Both the position numbers and the translations under genes were made by a program. From positions 310,001 through 374,000 of the forward strand of contig NZ_SPQZ01000001.1 in assembly GCF_004570845.1 (NCBI RefSeq): DNA of 64,000 nt. Reading direction: 5' to 3'. The DNA is from Orlajensenia leifsoniae (GTDB taxonomy: Bacteria > Actinomycetota > Actinomycetes > Actinomycetales > Microbacteriaceae). Shown in pieces: positions 1-8,616 of this stretch. How positions within the stretch are numbered: position 1 is the first letter of the stretch; every line of letters begins with the position of its first letter. The notes under the pieces are model-generated. The model was given only the letters and a program-made list of their open reading frames with translations, was not told the DNA's origin and searched no databases.

Positions 1-301
1 TGGCGTTCTCGAGCTTCGTGTAGTGAGCGGCACCGGTGCCGACGTTGACGATCTCGATCTTCACCTTGGGGTGGAGCTTCTCGAATGCGTCCACCGCGTT
101 CTGCACGTTGGTGGACCAGGTCCACAGTGTCAGGTCGGCGCCCTTATCGACGGCAGCCTTCATGTCGGCCGCACTGGTTTCCGGGGCGGCAGCCGGTGTT
201 GCACCGGCGCAGCCGGTGAGTCCGGCAATGACGGCCAGGCCGACCGCGCCGATGACAGTTGTCTTCTTCAGGCTCCGTCGCCAGCGACTGGTTGAGCTCA
301 T
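1..301 (-). CDS. Sugar ABC transporter substrate-binding lipoprotein (N-terminal part only)
   Basis: The first 100 residues are visible; the rest lies beyond the left edge of the window. The N-terminus has a basic stretch (SRWRRSLKKT), a hydrophobic core and a lipobox ending in LTGC, so it should be a membrane-anchored lipoprotein. The mature start (LTLWTWSTNVQNAVDAFEK, then HPKVKIEIVNVG) is typical of family 1 extracellular solute-binding proteins for carbohydrates. The ATG is preceded by AAGGAA four bases upstream. It is the third gene of an operon after two permeases, an unusual order, since the binding protein usually comes first. The RRSLKK stretch only weakly resembles a twin-arginine motif. 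Confidence 0.85.
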   Translation of the reverse strand, partial: MSSTSRWRRSLKKTTVIGAVGLAVIAGLTGCAGATPAAAPETSAADMKAAVDKGADLTLWTWSTNVQNAVDAFEKLHPKVKIEIVNVGTGAAHYTKLENA

Positions 302-365
302 GATGTTCCTTTCGGGATGGGGCGTGCTGTGGTGGTGGTGGTGGGAACTGCCAGCGACCATTTGG

Positions 366-1343
366 TCACTGCTTGACACTTCCGGCGGCGAGTCCTGATT
401 GCCAGAACCGCTGGAGGAAGAGGAAGGCGATGATGATGGGGATGATGGTGAGTAGAGAGCCGGTGATGACGAGGTTGAACACTGCCTCGCCGCCGGCCGT
501 GTTTGCCTGCTCACTCCACTGGTTCAGCCCCACGGTCAGCGGGTACCACTTCGGGTCGCTGAGCATGATGAGCGGCAAGAAGTAGTTGTTCCACGTGCCG
601 ACGATCTCCAGCAGCAGCACCGACACGACGCCCGGGGATAGCAGCCGCAGCGAGATGGTGAAGAAGGTGCGGAACTCGCCTGCGCCATCCATCCGGGCGG
701 CTTCGAGCAGCTCGGTCGGGATCGACTCCTGGGCGTAGCTCCACATCAGGTAGAGCCCGAACGGAGTGATCAGCGAAGGGATGATGACCGCCCACGGGGT
801 GTTCGTGAGACCCAGCTGACTGAACAGCAGGAACGTCGGCACCGCCAGCGCGGTACCGGGTACCGCGACCGCCCCGAGAATGATCGCAAATGTGGCTTTG
901 CGTCCAGGGAAGTCGAACTTGGCGAGACCATATCCGGCAAGGGTGGCGAGGAGAGTGGACCCGCCGGCGCCGACGACGACGTACATCAGGGTGTTGCCGA
1001 GCCAGCGGGCGAACAACCCGTCATCATAGGTGAACACGGTGGCGATGTTGTCCCACAACGCGAAGGGTCCGGAGAACCAGAGACCGAAGCTGGAGAAGAG
1101 GGCGCCTTGCGTCTTGGTGGAGTTGACGGCCAACCAGAACAGCGGGAGGAGGCTGTAGACCATCAGCAGCGCCATGACTGCGGTCAGGAGAATGGACTTG
1201 CGACCCTTTCGCGGGGAACGCAGCAGCCCGGATGCCCGCATCCGCTTCGGCGCAACGTGAGCTGCCACAGGCGAGGGCGCTGTCCTATTCGCACCGGCCG
1301 GAGGAGCTTCGGGGTTCGAGGTGAACGATGTGGTGATGGCCAT
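366..1343 (-). CDS. Carbohydrate ABC transporter permease, MalG type
   Basis: This 325-residue inner-membrane subunit has a long polar N-terminus, then a first membrane segment (about residues 50-70) and further hydrophobic segments. The cytoplasmic coupling loop EAARMDGAGEFRTFF carries the EAA signature that docks on the ATPase. The C-terminus (LQRFWQSGLAAGSVKQ) is the usual MalG-like end. The start has GGAGG about 9 bases upstream, and that site overlaps the stop of the preceding permease gene, four bases away, so the two are translationally coupled. The substrate cannot be read from the sequence; the adjacent GH42 enzyme suggests beta-galactosides. Confidence 0.92.
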   Translation of the reverse strand: MAITTSFTSNPEAPPAGANRTAPSPVAAHVAPKRMRASGLLRSPRKGRKSILLTAVMALLMVYSLLPLFWLAVNSTKTQGALFSSFGLWFSGPFALWDNIATVFTYDDGLFARWLGNTLMYVVVGAGGSTLLATLAGYGLAKFDFPGRKATFAIILGAVAVPGTALAVPTFLLFSQLGLTNTPWAVIIPSLITPFGLYLMWSYAQESIPTELLEAARMDGAGEFRTFFTISLRLLSPGVVSVLLLEIVGTWNNYFLPLIMLSDPKWYPLTVGLNQWSEQANTAGGEAVFNLVITGSLLTIIPIIIAFLFLQRFWQSGLAAGSVKQ

Positions 1344-1347
1344 CGTC

Positions 1348-2262
1348 TCAGGCCTCCTTTCGCGCGGCGACGCGCTGGATGATGTATGCCACGACGACGG
1401 TGATGAGGCCCATGAGGATGGCGACGGTCGCCGACATGTTGTATTGCTGCCCGGCGAAGGAGAGGTTGTATGCGTACATGTTCGGGGTGAAGTGGCTGCT
1501 GATCGCGTTCGGGGCCAGCACCTTCAGGATGTTCGGCTCGTTGAACAGCTGGAAAGCACCGATGACGGCGAAGACGATCGCCACACCCAGCGCTGGCCGG
1601 ATGGCCGGAAGCTTGATCGCACGGATGACACGGAATGCTCCGGCGCCGTCGATCTCTGCTGCTTCGTACAGCTCGCCGGGCACGACCTTGAGGGCGGAGT
1701 AGAAGACGAGCATGTTGTAGCCGATGGTCAGCCACACCATGATGTTTCCGATCGACGCGAGAACCAGGTTGCTGGACAGCGGGTCGGGCAGAGTGATGCC
1801 GAAGAAGTCGTCGAGGTTGCCGATCAGACCGAAGTGGGTGCCGTACATGTACCCCCACATGAGGGCGGCTACAACTCCCGGGACCGCGTACGGCAGGAAG
1901 ATCGCCAGTCGGAACAGCCGCGCGGCGTAGAGCCGGGCACTGTCGAGAGCCAGCGCCGCCGCCAAAGCGATCGCAACCATGATCGGCACCTGCACCAGCA
2001 TGTACAGGCTCACTCGCAGCAGCGCATCCCAGAAGACGGGATTCGTCAGCTGCTGGGTGTAGTTCTCGACGCCGACGAACGCGTTCCCGCCGATCATCTT
2101 CTGCCGGAACAGGCTGAGATAGACCGTGTACGCGAGCGGAGCGACGATCACGACTGCGAATGCAGCCATGAACGGGGCCACGAACGCCCAACCGATCCAT
2201 GACCGTTTCGCCCTACGGGCCGCGGTCCGCAGGGGCCGCGAAATGCGTGACACCGTCGTCAT
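1348..2262 (-). CDS. Carbohydrate ABC transporter permease, MalF type
   Basis: This 304-residue membrane protein is the partner of the downstream MalG-type permease. It begins with a basic segment followed by a membrane helix (WAFVAPFMAAFAVVIVAPLA), contains the EAA loop EAAEIDGAGAFRVIR at about two thirds of its length and ends with a basic tail. AGGAA lies five bases before the ATG. It is the first gene of a minus-strand operon running permease, permease, binding protein, and it is transcribed divergently from the beta-galactosidase gene. No ATPase gene accompanies it, so it probably relies on a shared MsiK-type ATPase such as the one at 56.4 kb. Confidence 0.92.
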   Translation of the reverse strand: MTTVSRISRPLRTAARRAKRSWIGWAFVAPFMAAFAVVIVAPLAYTVYLSLFRQKMIGGNAFVGVENYTQQLTNPVFWDALLRVSLYMLVQVPIMVAIALAAALALDSARLYAARLFRLAIFLPYAVPGVVAALMWGYMYGTHFGLIGNLDDFFGITLPDPLSSNLVLASIGNIMVWLTIGYNMLVFYSALKVVPGELYEAAEIDGAGAFRVIRAIKLPAIRPALGVAIVFAVIGAFQLFNEPNILKVLAPNAISSHFTPNMYAYNLSFAGQQYNMSATVAILMGLITVVVAYIIQRVAARKEA

Positions 2263-2429
2263 GAGAATTCCTGTCGATGTGGAGAACCGTCACGGGAAAG
2301 CGGCGGCGAGATCAAGGTGCCACTTTCCAGCACGCTTGTCAAGTATTTACAGCATGAGCCGTTTTCCTGAATAGATTCTGATAATCTTTTCCCACCAACT
2401 GATGGCGAGAAGGCAGAGAGAAGCGGGCA
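2263..2429. promoter_or_regulatory. Divergent promoter region with inverted repeat (candidate operator)
   Basis: This 167-bp gap separates the importer operon from the GH42 gene. On the plus strand a GATAAT hexamer (2380-2385) lies inside a perfect 5-5-5 inverted repeat, AGATT-CTGAT-AATCT (2373-2387), a plausible repressor site over the -10. On the minus strand TTGACA (2342 to 2337) could be the -35 of the importer operon, though no good -10 follows. No regulator gene for this pair is in the window. Confidence 0.45.
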
Positions 2430-4424
2430 ATGGTGCTGTGGTACGGCGGGGACTACAACCCCGAACAATGGACCTCGGACGTATGGGACCAGGACGTCAC
2501 CCTCATGCGCCGCGCGGGCGTTACCGTCGCGACGGTCGGCGTGTTCTCGTGGGCGCAATTGGAGCCTCGCGACGGCGTCTTCGAATTCGGATGGCTGGAT
2601 GACATCATCGACCGGCTCCACGCCGGCGGCATCCGTGTCGACCTGGCCACCGCGACCGCGTCGCCGCCGGCATGGCTGAGCGCGGCTCATCCGGAGATCC
2701 TCCCCGTTACACGGGACGGCGTCACCCTGTGGCCCGGCAGCCGCCAGCACTATTCGCCGTCGTCGCCGGTGTACCGCCGCTATGCGGCCCGGCTCGTGCG
2801 CAAACTTGCTGAGCGTTACGGATCCCACCCCGCACTCATCGCGTGGCACATCGGCAATGAGTTCGGCAACGACAACCCGCGCGACTACTCGGATGTCGCT
2901 GCCGCTGCATTCCGGCGTTGGCTGCGCTCCAAGTACACGACTATCGACGCCCTGAACTCCGAGTGGGGAACCGCGTTCTGGTCCCAGCGCTACGACTCCT
3001 TCGAGGAGATCCTTCCGCCCAGGTCCACGCCGACCTTCGGGAACCCGGCCCACCTGCTCGACTTCGAGCGGTTCTCCTCCGACGAGCACATCGCCTGCTA
3101 CGTCGCCGAGCTGGAAATCCTCCGCGAGTACACACCGGACATCCCGGTGACCACGAACTTCATGGGGTTCTTCGGCCCGGCCGACTACTGGAAGTGGGCG
3201 GAGCTCGTGGACTTCGTCTGCGACGACGCCTACCCGGATCCGGGAGCGTATGACTCCTACATCCAGTCCGGGATGCAACGCGACTTGATGCGTTCGCTCG
3301 GTCACGGGAAACCCTGGATCCTGATGGAGCAGGCGACCAGCGCGGTGAACTGGCGAGCGGTGAACACCCCGAAAGCTGCCGGGCAGATGCGGGCGACGTC
3401 GTACCAGGCCCTCGCACGCGGTGCAGACGGGATCATGTTCTTCCAATGGCGGCAATCGATCCATGGCGCTGAGAAATTCCACTCCGCGATGGTTCCGGCG
3501 CAAGGCACCGACCATCGCATCTGGCGGGAGGTGGAAGCGTTCGGCAATGAACTGCCTCTTCTTGCGCAGCTCGAGGGAACTCCCGTCGAGGGTGTGAAGG
3601 TCGCCATCGTCTTCAACTGGGACTCGTGGTGGTCCCTCGATCAAAAGGCGCTCCCCGCCGAGACCGACTACATCGCCGGGTTGACGGCGTGGTACACGGC
3701 ATTGTTCAACCGCGGAATCGTGACCGACTTCGCCGCCCCGGGTGCCGACCTGTCCGGGTACGATCTCGTGATCGCGCCAAGCCTCTTCTGCGCGTCGGAG
3801 TCGGAGTTGCAGAACCTGGCCGACTACGCCGAGACCGGGACCTTGCTGGTCACCTATCTGACAGGCATAACCGATGAGACCACCAGGCTCACGCCTAGCG
3901 GATACCTCGGCCCTCTCGCCGCCACACTCGGAATCCAGATCGACGAATTCTCGCCGCGTGCCACCCACCGCGCAGACGAACCCCGCCGCATCAGCGGAGG
4001 CGTCCAAGGCAACTATGGAGTGTGGTCCGAAATCATCACCGCGAAAACTGCAGAGGTGGTCGCGAGATTCGACGACGGTACAGCGAGCGGCCACCCGGCC
4101 GTGACTCGTCGCCCCACCACCTCGGGCACCGCCTGGTACTCCGCCGCGGAACTGGACCGAACCGCGATCAGCGACCTGCTCGGCCGGGTCATCGAGGACA
4201 CCGATGTGGAACCCGAGTTCCTCGAGAACGCACCGGGAGTGGAAGTGGTTCGCCGGGGCGGGTTGGTGTTCGCGATCAATCATGGCAGGACCACCGCCAC
4301 AGTGACCGTGGAAAGCGTCGCCATGGTGCTGGAACCATACGAGGTAGTTCTGATCGAAGCCCCCGAGGAGGCCGGGGATCTCCTCCAAAGAGGGCCGCGG
4401 CATCTTCCTGTTCGCGCTCGTTGA
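2430..4424 (+). CDS. Beta-galactosidase, glycoside hydrolase family 42
   Basis: This 664-residue enzyme hydrolyses terminal beta-galactosides. The N-terminal motif LWYGGDYNPEQW is characteristic of GH42. The acid/base Glu144 sits in AWHIGNEFG and the nucleophile Glu300 in WILMEQATSAVNW; the intervening TIM barrel and the following trimerisation and C-terminal domains are of normal size. There is no signal peptide, so it works in the cytoplasm on imported oligosaccharides, which fits its divergent position beside an ABC importer. GAGAGAAG lies 6-13 bases before the chosen ATG. The last 20 or so residues are basic and non-conserved in character, so the stop may be slightly displaced from the ancestral one. 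Confidence 0.93.
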   Translation: MVLWYGGDYNPEQWTSDVWDQDVTLMRRAGVTVATVGVFSWAQLEPRDGVFEFGWLDDIIDRLHAGGIRVDLATATASPPAWLSAAHPEILPVTRDGVTLWPGSRQHYSPSSPVYRRYAARLVRKLAERYGSHPALIAWHIGNEFGNDNPRDYSDVAAAAFRRWLRSKYTTIDALNSEWGTAFWSQRYDSFEEILPPRSTPTFGNPAHLLDFERFSSDEHIACYVAELEILREYTPDIPVTTNFMGFFGPADYWKWAELVDFVCDDAYPDPGAYDSYIQSGMQRDLMRSLGHGKPWILMEQATSAVNWRAVNTPKAAGQMRATSYQALARGADGIMFFQWRQSIHGAEKFHSAMVPAQGTDHRIWREVEAFGNELPLLAQLEGTPVEGVKVAIVFNWDSWWSLDQKALPAETDYIAGLTAWYTALFNRGIVTDFAAPGADLSGYDLVIAPSLFCASESELQNLADYAETGTLLVTYLTGITDETTRLTPSGYLGPLAATLGIQIDEFSPRATHRADEPRRISGGVQGNYGVWSEIITAKTAEVVARFDDGTASGHPAVTRRPTTSGTAWYSAAELDRTAISDLLGRVIEDTDVEPEFLENAPGVEVVRRGGLVFAINHGRTTATVTVESVAMVLEPYEVVLIEAPEEAGDLLQRGPRHLPVRAR

Positions 4425-4735
4425 CCCATCGCCACGGCGGACGTACAGGCGAGGTCGGCGTGGGTTTGTGGCCCACCTGCGTTCGTCGAAAAAGCGGATG
4501 AGGCCTTGCCGTGAGCCAGTCGGGTAAGAAGGCACGGATCTCCCTTGTGATGTACAGCACTGCGAAGAGGAGGGCATCGATCTGAAGTCCCCGTGTCTCG
4601 CGCATGTGTCGCGGCGGTCGCTGTACGTCGGATCAGGTTGGGTGAGGTGGTCGCAGCGCTGGATGAGCCGGCAAGGCGACGCAGAAATGGAAAGGGCGGG
4701 GTGCTCTGCGCACCCCGCCCCTGAGATCGCGCCTG
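4425..4735. other. Gap without a recognised gene
   Basis: Open frames exist on both strands, but none shows a recognisable domain or a convincing ribosome site. A minus-strand frame (about 4440-4605) contains IDALLFAVLYITREIRAF and could be a gene remnant, but I cannot assign it. The right end holds the terminator of the tiny ORF. Confidence 0.4.
4694..4720 (-). terminator. Rho-independent terminator after the 17-codon ORF
   Basis: A 10-bp perfect stem, GGGCGGGGTG with CACCCCGCCC and a 7-base loop, is followed on the minus strand by TTTCC. It starts 15 bases after the stop codon of the tiny ORF and is well placed to end a short minus-strand transcript. Confidence 0.75.
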
Positions 4736-4789
4736 TCAGTTTCCGACGGTGACGATAAAGATCGGCCAAGGCCAAAGCGACTGGAACAT
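4736..4789 (-). CDS. Candidate 17-residue hydrophobic peptide
   Basis: The ORF encodes MFQSLWPWPIFIVTVGN. Its ATG has GGGAG about nine bases upstream, and a strong terminator follows the stop after 15 bases, so the unit looks like a self-contained short transcript. Residues 5-15 are hydrophobic (LWPWPIFIVTV) and rich in Trp and Pro. The frame is open further upstream, but that extension does not look like protein. It could be a membrane-active peptide, a signalling peptide or chance; I do not recognise a family. The flanks contain degraded genes, so decay debris is an alternative. Confidence 0.4.
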   Translation of the reverse strand: MFQSLWPWPIFIVTVGN

Positions 4790-5007
4790 TGTCTTCACTC
4801 CCTTCAATCTTCGAGGTGTGTGACGATCATCCCTTCGAATTGCCGTCGCACACCTGCCCGAAATTCCCAGTTCATGAGTCCACGACGACCGAGCCCTAAC
4901 GGAAGCCGGGTACGGCGATCGGAGTTCTTTCTCGGGAGGCGAGGTCACGACCGCCCCGCAATCGCCTGTATCGACCGGCTGCACCTGGCTGCCTCGGGCT
5001 ACCATCT

Positions 5008-5374
5008 GTGCGCGACATTTGGCGCATCTTCCACCGCGCCCATACCGCCCTCCGTGCAACGCGACGTTCTCATCTCGATGTTGAGGAAAAGGCTGTCCGG
5101 AAGGACATCGGCGCGATGGAGAAGTTCTACGATCCTGATTTCGTGATGGTGTCGAACGGATCGACTCAACACAATGAGACGTTTCGCATCAGTCACGAAG
5201 GTGTATACAACACAGATACTTCGTACGCGGTCGAGTACGACAACCACGCGTGGGCGGAGTAAGAGTGATCGGATCGCAGCGCGGGTCTGGATCACGACTT
5301 CGCGGCCAAGCGATCCTGCGGCTATGACCTGACCGAACTGGTGGGAACTTCACGCGTTCGAAGGTTACGACTAA
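5008..5374 (+). pseudogene. Decayed NTF2-like (SnoaL/DUF4440-type) protein
   Basis: Pieces of one NTF2-like fold protein appear in two frames. The first frame gives EEKAVRKDIGAMEKFYDPDF and then VMVSNGSTQHNETF and stops at 5260-5262. The next frame resumes at once with SDRIAARVWITTSRPSD, meets a stop near 5325, and ends with WWELHAFEGYD before TAA at 5372-5374. A frameshift, an in-frame stop and a missing central part of roughly 15-20 residues mean the gene is broken. The true N-terminus is unclear and may lie right of the stated start. Confidence 0.65.
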
Positions 5375-5648
5375 CAACCCTTCTCAGACCGTTCCGAGTC
5401 CCGTGATGTCCTCATCACCAGCCTCAGTTATGGCCGCCCGCGCAGGGGGACACGGCCGTGGGGCGACCTTGGGCCGACACGGCTTACTGGACAGCTCGCC
5501 CTGGGGTAACCGACCCGCGGATATCAGTCTGACCGCGCGTCGCCAACGACAAGCACGCCAGCCCAAGACGCCCTCTCGGCCCAACGAAACGGCGCCCGAG
5601 GCAGTACACCTCGAGCGCCGCTTCACCCTGCCATTCGACAGGAACCGC

Positions 5649-6266
5649 TTACACATCGGCTGTCTTCGCGCAGTTGAGACGCTGGTCTCCATCGAACGAG
5701 TGGGTGAGACGTTTGTCGCTCGACGGGCGCTCAACGGGGAGATAAAGGACGACGAGCGTGAGTATAGCCAGCGCCGAGTTGCGGAAAGCGGGGTCTTCGC
5801 CGTTCCAGAATGTGGAAGTCCACATTTGGAACCATTCCCCGCCGATGACCGTGAACCCGCCGAAGAAGAGCAGGACGTGCATGACGAGGCCGGTAGTGGA
5901 GAGCCGGCGGGCTGTCTCGTATCCCGTGCGCCGCCCGCGGAACCAGAAGACGGTGGCGATCGCGAGCATGAGGCCTGCAGCGACCTCCCAGGCGATCAAC
6001 GCCACGTAGCAGAGGTCCTGCAGCCATGGCGCGGTGATCGCCCGCCACATCACATGAGGGTCGAGGCCGGTGCCCGGCTTCGTGGTGAAGTTCGTGGTGT
6101 CCATGGCGAGGACGTGGTGCACGAAAGCCTGATTCGTCGGGAAGTCGGTGATGTTGCCGAATGCGACGATCAGCAGGTACAGGCCGTTCAGGGCGACGAG
6201 AACTGCGCAGACAACAGGCAACGTGCCGAACGTGAGAGCTCGGCGGGCGAGAGCAGATTCGGACAT
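5649..6266 (-). CDS. DUF2165 family small integral membrane protein
   Basis: The 205-residue protein has about four hydrophobic segments (around residues 12-35, 85-105, 122-142 and 160-180). The sequence between the first two (FVHHVLAMDTT, then WRAITAP) and the GYETARR and GGEWFQMW stretches match the DUF2165 family as I know it. The function of that family is unknown. Its ATG follows the stop of the CocE-like gene by four bases, so the two are probably co-transcribed and translationally coupled. The C-terminal 25 residues are polar and extend past the last membrane segment. Confidence 0.8.
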   Translation of the reverse strand: MSESALARRALTFGTLPVVCAVLVALNGLYLLIVAFGNITDFPTNQAFVHHVLAMDTTNFTTKPGTGLDPHVMWRAITAPWLQDLCYVALIAWEVAAGLMLAIATVFWFRGRRTGYETARRLSTTGLVMHVLLFFGGFTVIGGEWFQMWTSTFWNGEDPAFRNSALAILTLVVLYLPVERPSSDKRLTHSFDGDQRLNCAKTADV

Positions 6267-6270
6267 CGGT

Positions 6271-8025
6271 TCACCGTACCGACGCGCGGACGGGCAGTCT
6301 CAGCCGCGAGGTGCCGGCGATCGTGTTGATGCTGCTCGTGCCGACGCTCGCGTGGCGAAATCCCATGATCGCGGGGGTGGCAGCGGGTTGATCGTCGCCG
6401 ACCACGGTCACTCGCACGCGGTGGCCGGCGGGGAACCGTCGGGCGTTGGGTACGAATGGGATGCGGTAGTGCACGACTTCGCCGACGGGAACCGCCTCTG
6501 CGGTGGTGCATGGGAGGACGGGAGCACCAGGGCGGCTGGCCGCTTCGTCGATGGCTCGAAGCGTGGCACGGAGGTAGCCGGCGGTGACCGGGTCGGCTGT
6601 TCCGTCGGGTGCGACGTCGGAGAGTGTGACGATCCAGGCAACATCGGATGCGGTCGCCGCGGCATCGAGGTGGAGCTCGATGTCGCCGGCCACGTCGAGG
6701 TCCGTGTCCAGAGGTTCGCTGGTCCACTCCAGGCTCGAGGGTGGGTCGGTCTCGCTGACTTCCGGCCGGTTGAGCCCGGCGCCCAGGGTCATGAACCTGC
6801 GCGTGCCTTCGGTCACGGCGTCCGCCACGTCCGGGGTGAGCGTGCCGTCGCCGGCGAGCACCCAGTCCTGCAGCACCGTGTCCTCCGGCGGCCACGTCGC
6901 GGTCGCGTGCCATTCGTCGTCGCCGGGAAGGACATAGCGGATGGCCGGGCCGTCGAGGATTCCGGTGTCGCGGCCCTTCAGCCAGTGGTCGTACCAGGCG
7001 AGCGCTTCGACGTGCAGGCTCTCCCACGGCCACGTCAGTCCGAAGTCGCCGAGCAGTCCGACCCGCACCTCGGGAGATGCGGTGAGCGCGTCGAGTGTGC
7101 TGAACGTTCCCGGCAGGTGCAGGGGCACGTTCTGCCAGTCGCAGCCGAGATAGACCGGGATGTTCACCCGCGAGAGCAAGGAGACCAGGTTGCGTTCATC
7201 CCACCACTCGTCACGGCGCGGATGCGCAACGACGGCGTCACGCCACAAGTCGTCCCACGGGTGCGGGTCGTGGTGCAGGCGCATGAGGCGTTTGAGCAAC
7301 ACGACGGCCGCCTCACCGTTCATCCGGCCGAACTTCGCGTGCAGCTCGGGCGAGTTCAACACGTGCCGTGCGGCATCCGCCAAGGTGCCGCGCCAGAGCT
7401 TGTCGGTCTTGTCGGCCGTCAGCCCGATCATGGCCATGAAGGGCGAAAGAAAGCCCGTGCTCACCAGCCCGTGATGACTACAGGCCTCGTAGGCGTCTGA
7501 CGTGACGGCCACCGGCATGATCGCGCGCAGGTGCGGAGGGTTCTCGACAGCGGCTTCCAGCTGCGTCATGGCGAAGTAGCTGATGCCGAGCATTCCCACG
7601 TTGCCGTCGGACCACTCCTGCGCAGCGGCCCACTCGACGAGGTCGTACATGTCGTGGCGCTCCTGCGTGTCGAAGAATCCGAAGGTGCCGTCGGACCCGC
7701 CGGTGCCGCGGAGGTTGGCAATCACGTGCACATAGCCGCGCGGGACGAAGAAGTCACTCGCTCCCGCCTCGATGAAGCCCATAGGGGCGCCGAGATCCTG
7801 GATCTGGCGCGGGTACGGAGAGGCCGACACCAGCACCGGATAAATTCCCGGCTCCGCGGGCCGCCACACGTCGACCATCAGCTCGGCCCCGTCTCGCATC
7901 GGTGCCGCGACGTCGAGCTTGCTGGTCATCGTGAATGTGGGTTCGGAGAGGTTTTGGTACTTCCGCCCGGTGGTCTGCGGCCCGTTGAGGTGCCGCTCCC
8001 CCGGATCGATTCCTGCAACTCGCAT
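6271..8025 (-). CDS. CocE/NonD family hydrolase (X-prolyl dipeptidyl-peptidase-like)
   Basis: The 584-residue protein has an alpha/beta-hydrolase domain with the nucleophile Ser149 in LGISYFAMTQ and, downstream, a C-terminal jelly-roll (SLEWTSEPLDTDLDVAGDIE onward) typical of the cocaine-esterase/NonD group. The N-terminal VAAPMRDGAELMVDVWRP is the usual entry strand pair. Such enzymes cleave esters or acyl/peptide bonds; the substrate here is unknown. The start at 8025 has GGGAG seven bases upstream. The reading frame is open for another 200 codons upstream, but that part has no matching domain. It is followed closely by the DUF2165 gene. Confidence 0.85.
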   Translation of the reverse strand: MRVAGIDPGERHLNGPQTTGRKYQNLSEPTFTMTSKLDVAAPMRDGAELMVDVWRPAEPGIYPVLVSASPYPRQIQDLGAPMGFIEAGASDFFVPRGYVHVIANLRGTGGSDGTFGFFDTQERHDMYDLVEWAAAQEWSDGNVGMLGISYFAMTQLEAAVENPPHLRAIMPVAVTSDAYEACSHHGLVSTGFLSPFMAMIGLTADKTDKLWRGTLADAARHVLNSPELHAKFGRMNGEAAVVLLKRLMRLHHDPHPWDDLWRDAVVAHPRRDEWWDERNLVSLLSRVNIPVYLGCDWQNVPLHLPGTFSTLDALTASPEVRVGLLGDFGLTWPWESLHVEALAWYDHWLKGRDTGILDGPAIRYVLPGDDEWHATATWPPEDTVLQDWVLAGDGTLTPDVADAVTEGTRRFMTLGAGLNRPEVSETDPPSSLEWTSEPLDTDLDVAGDIELHLDAAATASDVAWIVTLSDVAPDGTADPVTAGYLRATLRAIDEAASRPGAPVLPCTTAEAVPVGEVVHYRIPFVPNARRFPAGHRVRVTVVGDDQPAATPAIMGFRHASVGTSSINTIAGTSRLRLPVRASVR

Positions 8026-8616
8026 CGGATTCTCCCGTTTCTCGCTCGTGTTTCCTCGGTTGAGGTGAATATGAGTCATAGTCTTCGCGGCGGCTGACTC
8101 ACCCCGACTGCGCAGAATTGCCAGTTCCAAGCGAGCGCTCCGCTTTGGGCGAGCTTTCGTCTGCAGCGATTCCCAAGTGCGGACGACAAGCAGTGGGCAG
8201 TCCTCAAGGGCGAGCGAGCTGGGCCGACCGCTGCCAATCGGGGCGCACGCTCGGACGACCCGAGCACGGAATGCCATGCGGTCTGTGCGGGCGGCCACGG
8301 CTTCGTCGTCCAGCGGCAGCAGCACTTCTGCAGCCCGCGACCACTCGCCGCGATTGGCGTGGGACAGGGCGACGATAAGCCGGTCGATCGGACTGCCGGT
8401 AGTGAGTTCGATCCGAATCGCGCCCGCGTCCACCGCGGAAAGACGTTCCAGAGTCGACTCTTCGATCAGGCGGCTCCTCCGAACTGTTAATTTCGCGCAG
8501 TCACCTTGTGAGGTCACGCCAAGAGACTCGAGGTACGTCGCCCGGCGAAACAGCGCACAAGAGCAACCACGACCGGATCGGCGATTGACAACCTTCCCCC
8601 TTAGAAAGGCATTTTT
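8026..8616. other. Divergent intergenic region with an open but unassigned minus-strand frame
   Basis: The minus strand stays open in frame with the CocE-like gene and has coding-like third positions between about 8095 and 8480 (for example IDRLIVALSHANRGEWSRAA). I see no family and no start with a ribosome site, so it may be the remnant of a gene fused to the leader. The plus side supplies the upstream region of the glycine-rich wall protein; TTAGAAAGG lies about nine bases before its ATG. Confidence 0.35.

Noticed and set aside
2259-4775. 838-codon open frame on the minus strand opposite the beta-galactosidase
   Set aside because: It mirrors a strongly biased GH42 gene, has no domain and no ribosome site; high GC produces such shadows.
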